A DNA stretch of 64,000 nt from Rapana venosa (lineage: Eukaryota > Mollusca > Gastropoda > Neogastropoda > Muricidae). Positions 61,625 to 64,000 of this stretch are shown one piece after another (positions within the stretch are counted from its first letter, which is position 1; each line of letters begins with the position of its first letter). The translations under genes were made by a program, and so were the position numbers. Under the pieces are notes generated by a model. It was not told where the DNA came from and did not search any database. It worked only from the letters and a program-made list of their open reading frames with translations. The DNA is taken from NCBI GenBank assembly GCA_028751875.1, contig CM054167.1, forward strand, positions 24,799,105 to 24,863,104, written 5' to 3'.

Positions 61625-63890
61625 GTGTAGGTACAGCCTGTGTAGTAGGTACTGAAGGTACTGCCTGTGTAGTAGGTACTGAAGGTACTGCCTGTGTAGT
61701 AGGTACTGAAGGTACTGCCTGTGAAGGTACTGCCTGTGTAGGTACTGAAGGTACTGCCTGTGTAGGTACTGCCTGTTTAGGTACTGAAGGTACTGCCTGT
61801 GAAGGTACTGCCTATAGGTACTGAAGGTACTGCCTGTGAAGGTACTGCCTATAGGTACTGAAGGTACTGCCTGTGAAGGTACTGCCTGTGTAGGTACTGA
61901 AGGTACTGCCTGTGTAGGTACTGCCTGTGTAGGCACTGAAGGTACTGCCTGTGAAGGTACTGAAGGTACTGCCTGTGAAGGTACTGCCTGTGTAGGTACT
62001 GAAGGTACTGCCTGTGTAGGTACTGCCTGTGTAGGCACTGAAGGTACTGCTTGTGAAGGTACTGCCTGTGAAGGTACTGAAGGTACTGCCTGTGAAGGTA
62101 CTGCTTGTGTAGGTACTGAAGGTACTGCCTGTGAAGATACTGAAGGTACTGCCTGTGTAGGTACTGAAGGTACTGCCTGTGAAGGTACTGAAGGTACTAC
62201 CTGTGAAGGTACTGCCTGTGAAGGTACTGAAGGTACTGCCTGTGTAGGCACTGTAGGTACTGCCTGTGTAGGTACTGAAGGTACTGCCTGTGTAGGTACT
62301 GCCTGTGTAGGTACTGTAGGTACTGTAGGTACTGCCTGTGTAGGTACTGCCTGTGTAGGTACTGAAGGTATTGCCTGTGAAGGTACTGAAAGTACTGCCT
62401 GTGAAGGTACTGAAGGTACTGCCTGTGTAGGTACTGAAGGTACTGCCTGTGAAGGTACTGCCTGTGTAGGTACTGAAGGTACTGCCTGTGTAGGTACTGA
62501 AGGTACTGCCTGTGGAGGTACTGAAGGTACTGCCTGTGAAGGTACTGAAGGTACTGCCTGTGAAGGTACTGCCTGTGAAGGTACTGAAGGTACTGCCTGT
62601 GAAGGTACTTTAGGTACTGCCTGTGAAGGTACTGAAGGTACTGCCTGTGAAGGTACTGAAGGTACTGCCTGTGAAGGTACTGAAGGTACTGCCTGTGAAG
62701 GTATCTGTGAAGGTTTACTGCCTGAAGTACTGAAGGTACTGCCTGTGAAGGTACTTTAGGTACTGCCTGTGAAGGTACTGGTACTGCCTGTGTAGGTACT
62801 GAAGGTACTGCCTGTGAAGGTACTTTAGGTACTGCCTGTGAAGGTACTGAAGGTACTGCCTATGAAGGTACTGAAGGTACTGCCTGTGAAGGTACTGAAG
62901 GTACTGCCTGTGAAGGTACTGAAGGTACTGTACTGCCTGTGAAGGTACTGAAGGTACTGCCTGTGAAGGTACTGAAGGTACTGCCTGTGAAGGTACTGCC
63001 TGTGTAGGTACTGAAGGTACTGCCTGTGAAGGTACTGCCTGTGAAGGTACTGCCTGTGTAGGTACTGAAGGTACTGCCTGTGGAGGTACTGAAGGTACTG
63101 CCTGTGGAGGTACTTTAGGTACTGCCTGTGTAGGTACTGAAGGTACTGCCTGTGTAGGTACTTTAGGTACTGCTTGTGTAGGTACTGAAGGTACTGCCTG
63201 TGTAGGTACTGAAGGTACTGCCTGTGGAGGTACTGCCTGTGTAGGTACTGAAGGTACTGCCTGTGAAGGTACTGAAGGTACTGCCTGTGAAGGTACTGAA
63301 GGTACTGCCTGTTTAGGTACTGCCTGTGAAGGTACTGAAGGTACTGCCTGTGTAGGTACTGCCTGTGAAGGTACTGAAGGTACTGCCTGTGAAGGTACTG
63401 CCTGTGTAGGTACTGCCTGTGAAGGTACTGTAGGTACTGCCTGTGTAGGTACTGAAGGTACTGCCTGTGAAGGTACTTTAGGTACTGCCTGTGAAGGTAC
63501 TGCCTGTGAAGGTACTGTAGGTACTGCCTCTGAAGGTACTGAAGGTACTGCCTGTGAAGGTACTGCCTGTGTAGGTACTGTAGGTACTGCCTGTGAAAGT
63601 ACTTTAGGTACTGCCTGTGAAGGTACTGCCTGTGTAGGTACTGAAGGTACTGCCTGTGTAGGTACTTTAGGTACTGCTTGTGTAGGTACTGAAGGTACTG
63701 CCTGTGTAGGTACTGCATCTGGTACTGCCTTGTGTAGGTACTGAAAGGTACTGCTGTGTAGGTACTGAATGGTCTGCCTGTTTCCGGTACTTTAGTACTG
63801 GCCTTGTAAAGGTACTGAATGGTACTGCTGTGAGGTACTGAGGTTATGCCTGTTTTAGGTATGCTGGTTCCTTTGCTGTACTTTATGTTT
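61625..63890 (+). repeat. 2.2 kb compound minisatellite (ggtactg units)
   Basis: Built from two modules, ggtactgcctgtgta/ggtactgcctgtgaa (15 bp) and ggtactgaa or ggtacttta (9 bp), mixed in irregular order. All modules are multiples of three and lack stops in one frame of each strand. That keeps frames of 261-307 codons open on both strands (61466-62251 minus, 61836-62759 plus, 62825-63718 minus). These are decoded repeats, not supported genes. Units decay after about 63720. Confidence 0.9.
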
Positions 63891-63904
63891 CCCAGGATTG
63901 GGGA

Positions 63905-64000
63905 ATGGAGGACATTACAAAATCATGCAATGGGGACTGGATGTTTAAAAACCTCTACCCCATGAGTACGTTTATCGATGATCTCAAATGAGGATAAAAT
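63905..64000 (+). repeat. Degenerate SINE type-1 tail at the window edge
   Basis: The box caatggggactggatgttta followed by a diverged 3' end (gatctcaaatgaggataaaa). Cut by the window end. Confidence 0.5.

Noticed and set aside
61836..62759. 307-codon plus frame with EGTACVGTEGTAC repeats, resembling a repetitive secreted protein
   Set aside because: Pure tandem repeat, open on both strands, no signal peptide, no non-repetitive flank in frame and no splice evidence.

Overview
This window looks like non-coding-rich, repeat-dense genomic DNA of a metazoan, most likely a mollusc and probably a gastropod. The placement is inference. It rests on dispersed tRNA-derived SINEs whose style I associate with molluscs, many non-LTR retrotransposon fragments, very long microsatellites and minisatellites, homopolymer G/C tracts up to 47 bases, and spliced host exons with GT/AG borders. 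There are no bacterial operons, CRISPR arrays or intact rRNA genes.

Layout. 0-17 kb: AT-rich DNA with poly-G/C tracts, several SINEs, a roughly 0.5 kb non-autonomous DNA transposon nested in a SINE head (3699-4217), two decayed RNase H-bearing LINE tails in opposite orientation (8.7-10.1 kb and 14.8-15.6 kb), a 12.0-12.9 kb minisatellite, and a SINE with a tRNA-plus-5S-like head (13482-13783). A weak two-exon host candidate lies at 3313-3334 and 7552-7675. 17.4-33.3 kb: segmental duplications (18.06-20.4, 27.5-30.0 and 32.7-33.1 kb) bordered by a 41-bp minisatellite, plus two long LINEs on the minus strand. One (22.2-27.5 kb) has an ORF1 with a 2A-type ribosome-skipping motif followed by a coiled coil and an L1-ORF1p-like RNA-binding region. 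The other (29.5-32.7 kb) is an endonuclease-RT LINE whose 3' end also lies inside the duplications. 34.2-36.1 kb: a 36-bp minisatellite interrupted by a LINE fragment. 36.4-40.7 kb: two more LINE remnants. 42.8-57.1 kb: the most interesting locus, described below. 57.1-58.7 kb: a LINE remnant. 60.5-63.9 kb: minisatellites, ending in a 2.2 kb array open in reading frames on both strands.

The 43-57 kb locus is a candidate host gene on the plus strand with at least five exons (43452-44212, 44632-44751, 47326-47508, 49856-49906, 52097-57064). All internal junctions are phase 0, and exons and introns resemble one another, so it appears to have grown by tandem duplication of exon-intron cassettes. 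Nearly every part of it is shaped by mobile DNA. A SINE duplicated the acceptor of the first visible exon. An antisense SINE supplies the 5' half of the second exon. A 54-bp tandem repeat multiplies the third exon's acceptor. A piggyBac-type element sits in intron 2. A 4.1 kb Ty3/gypsy element with identical LTR segments interrupts the Pro/Ala-rich terminal exon. Removing the element and one copy of its 5-bp target duplication gives an uninterrupted frame to the stop codon at 57062-57064. The gene's function is not recognisable.
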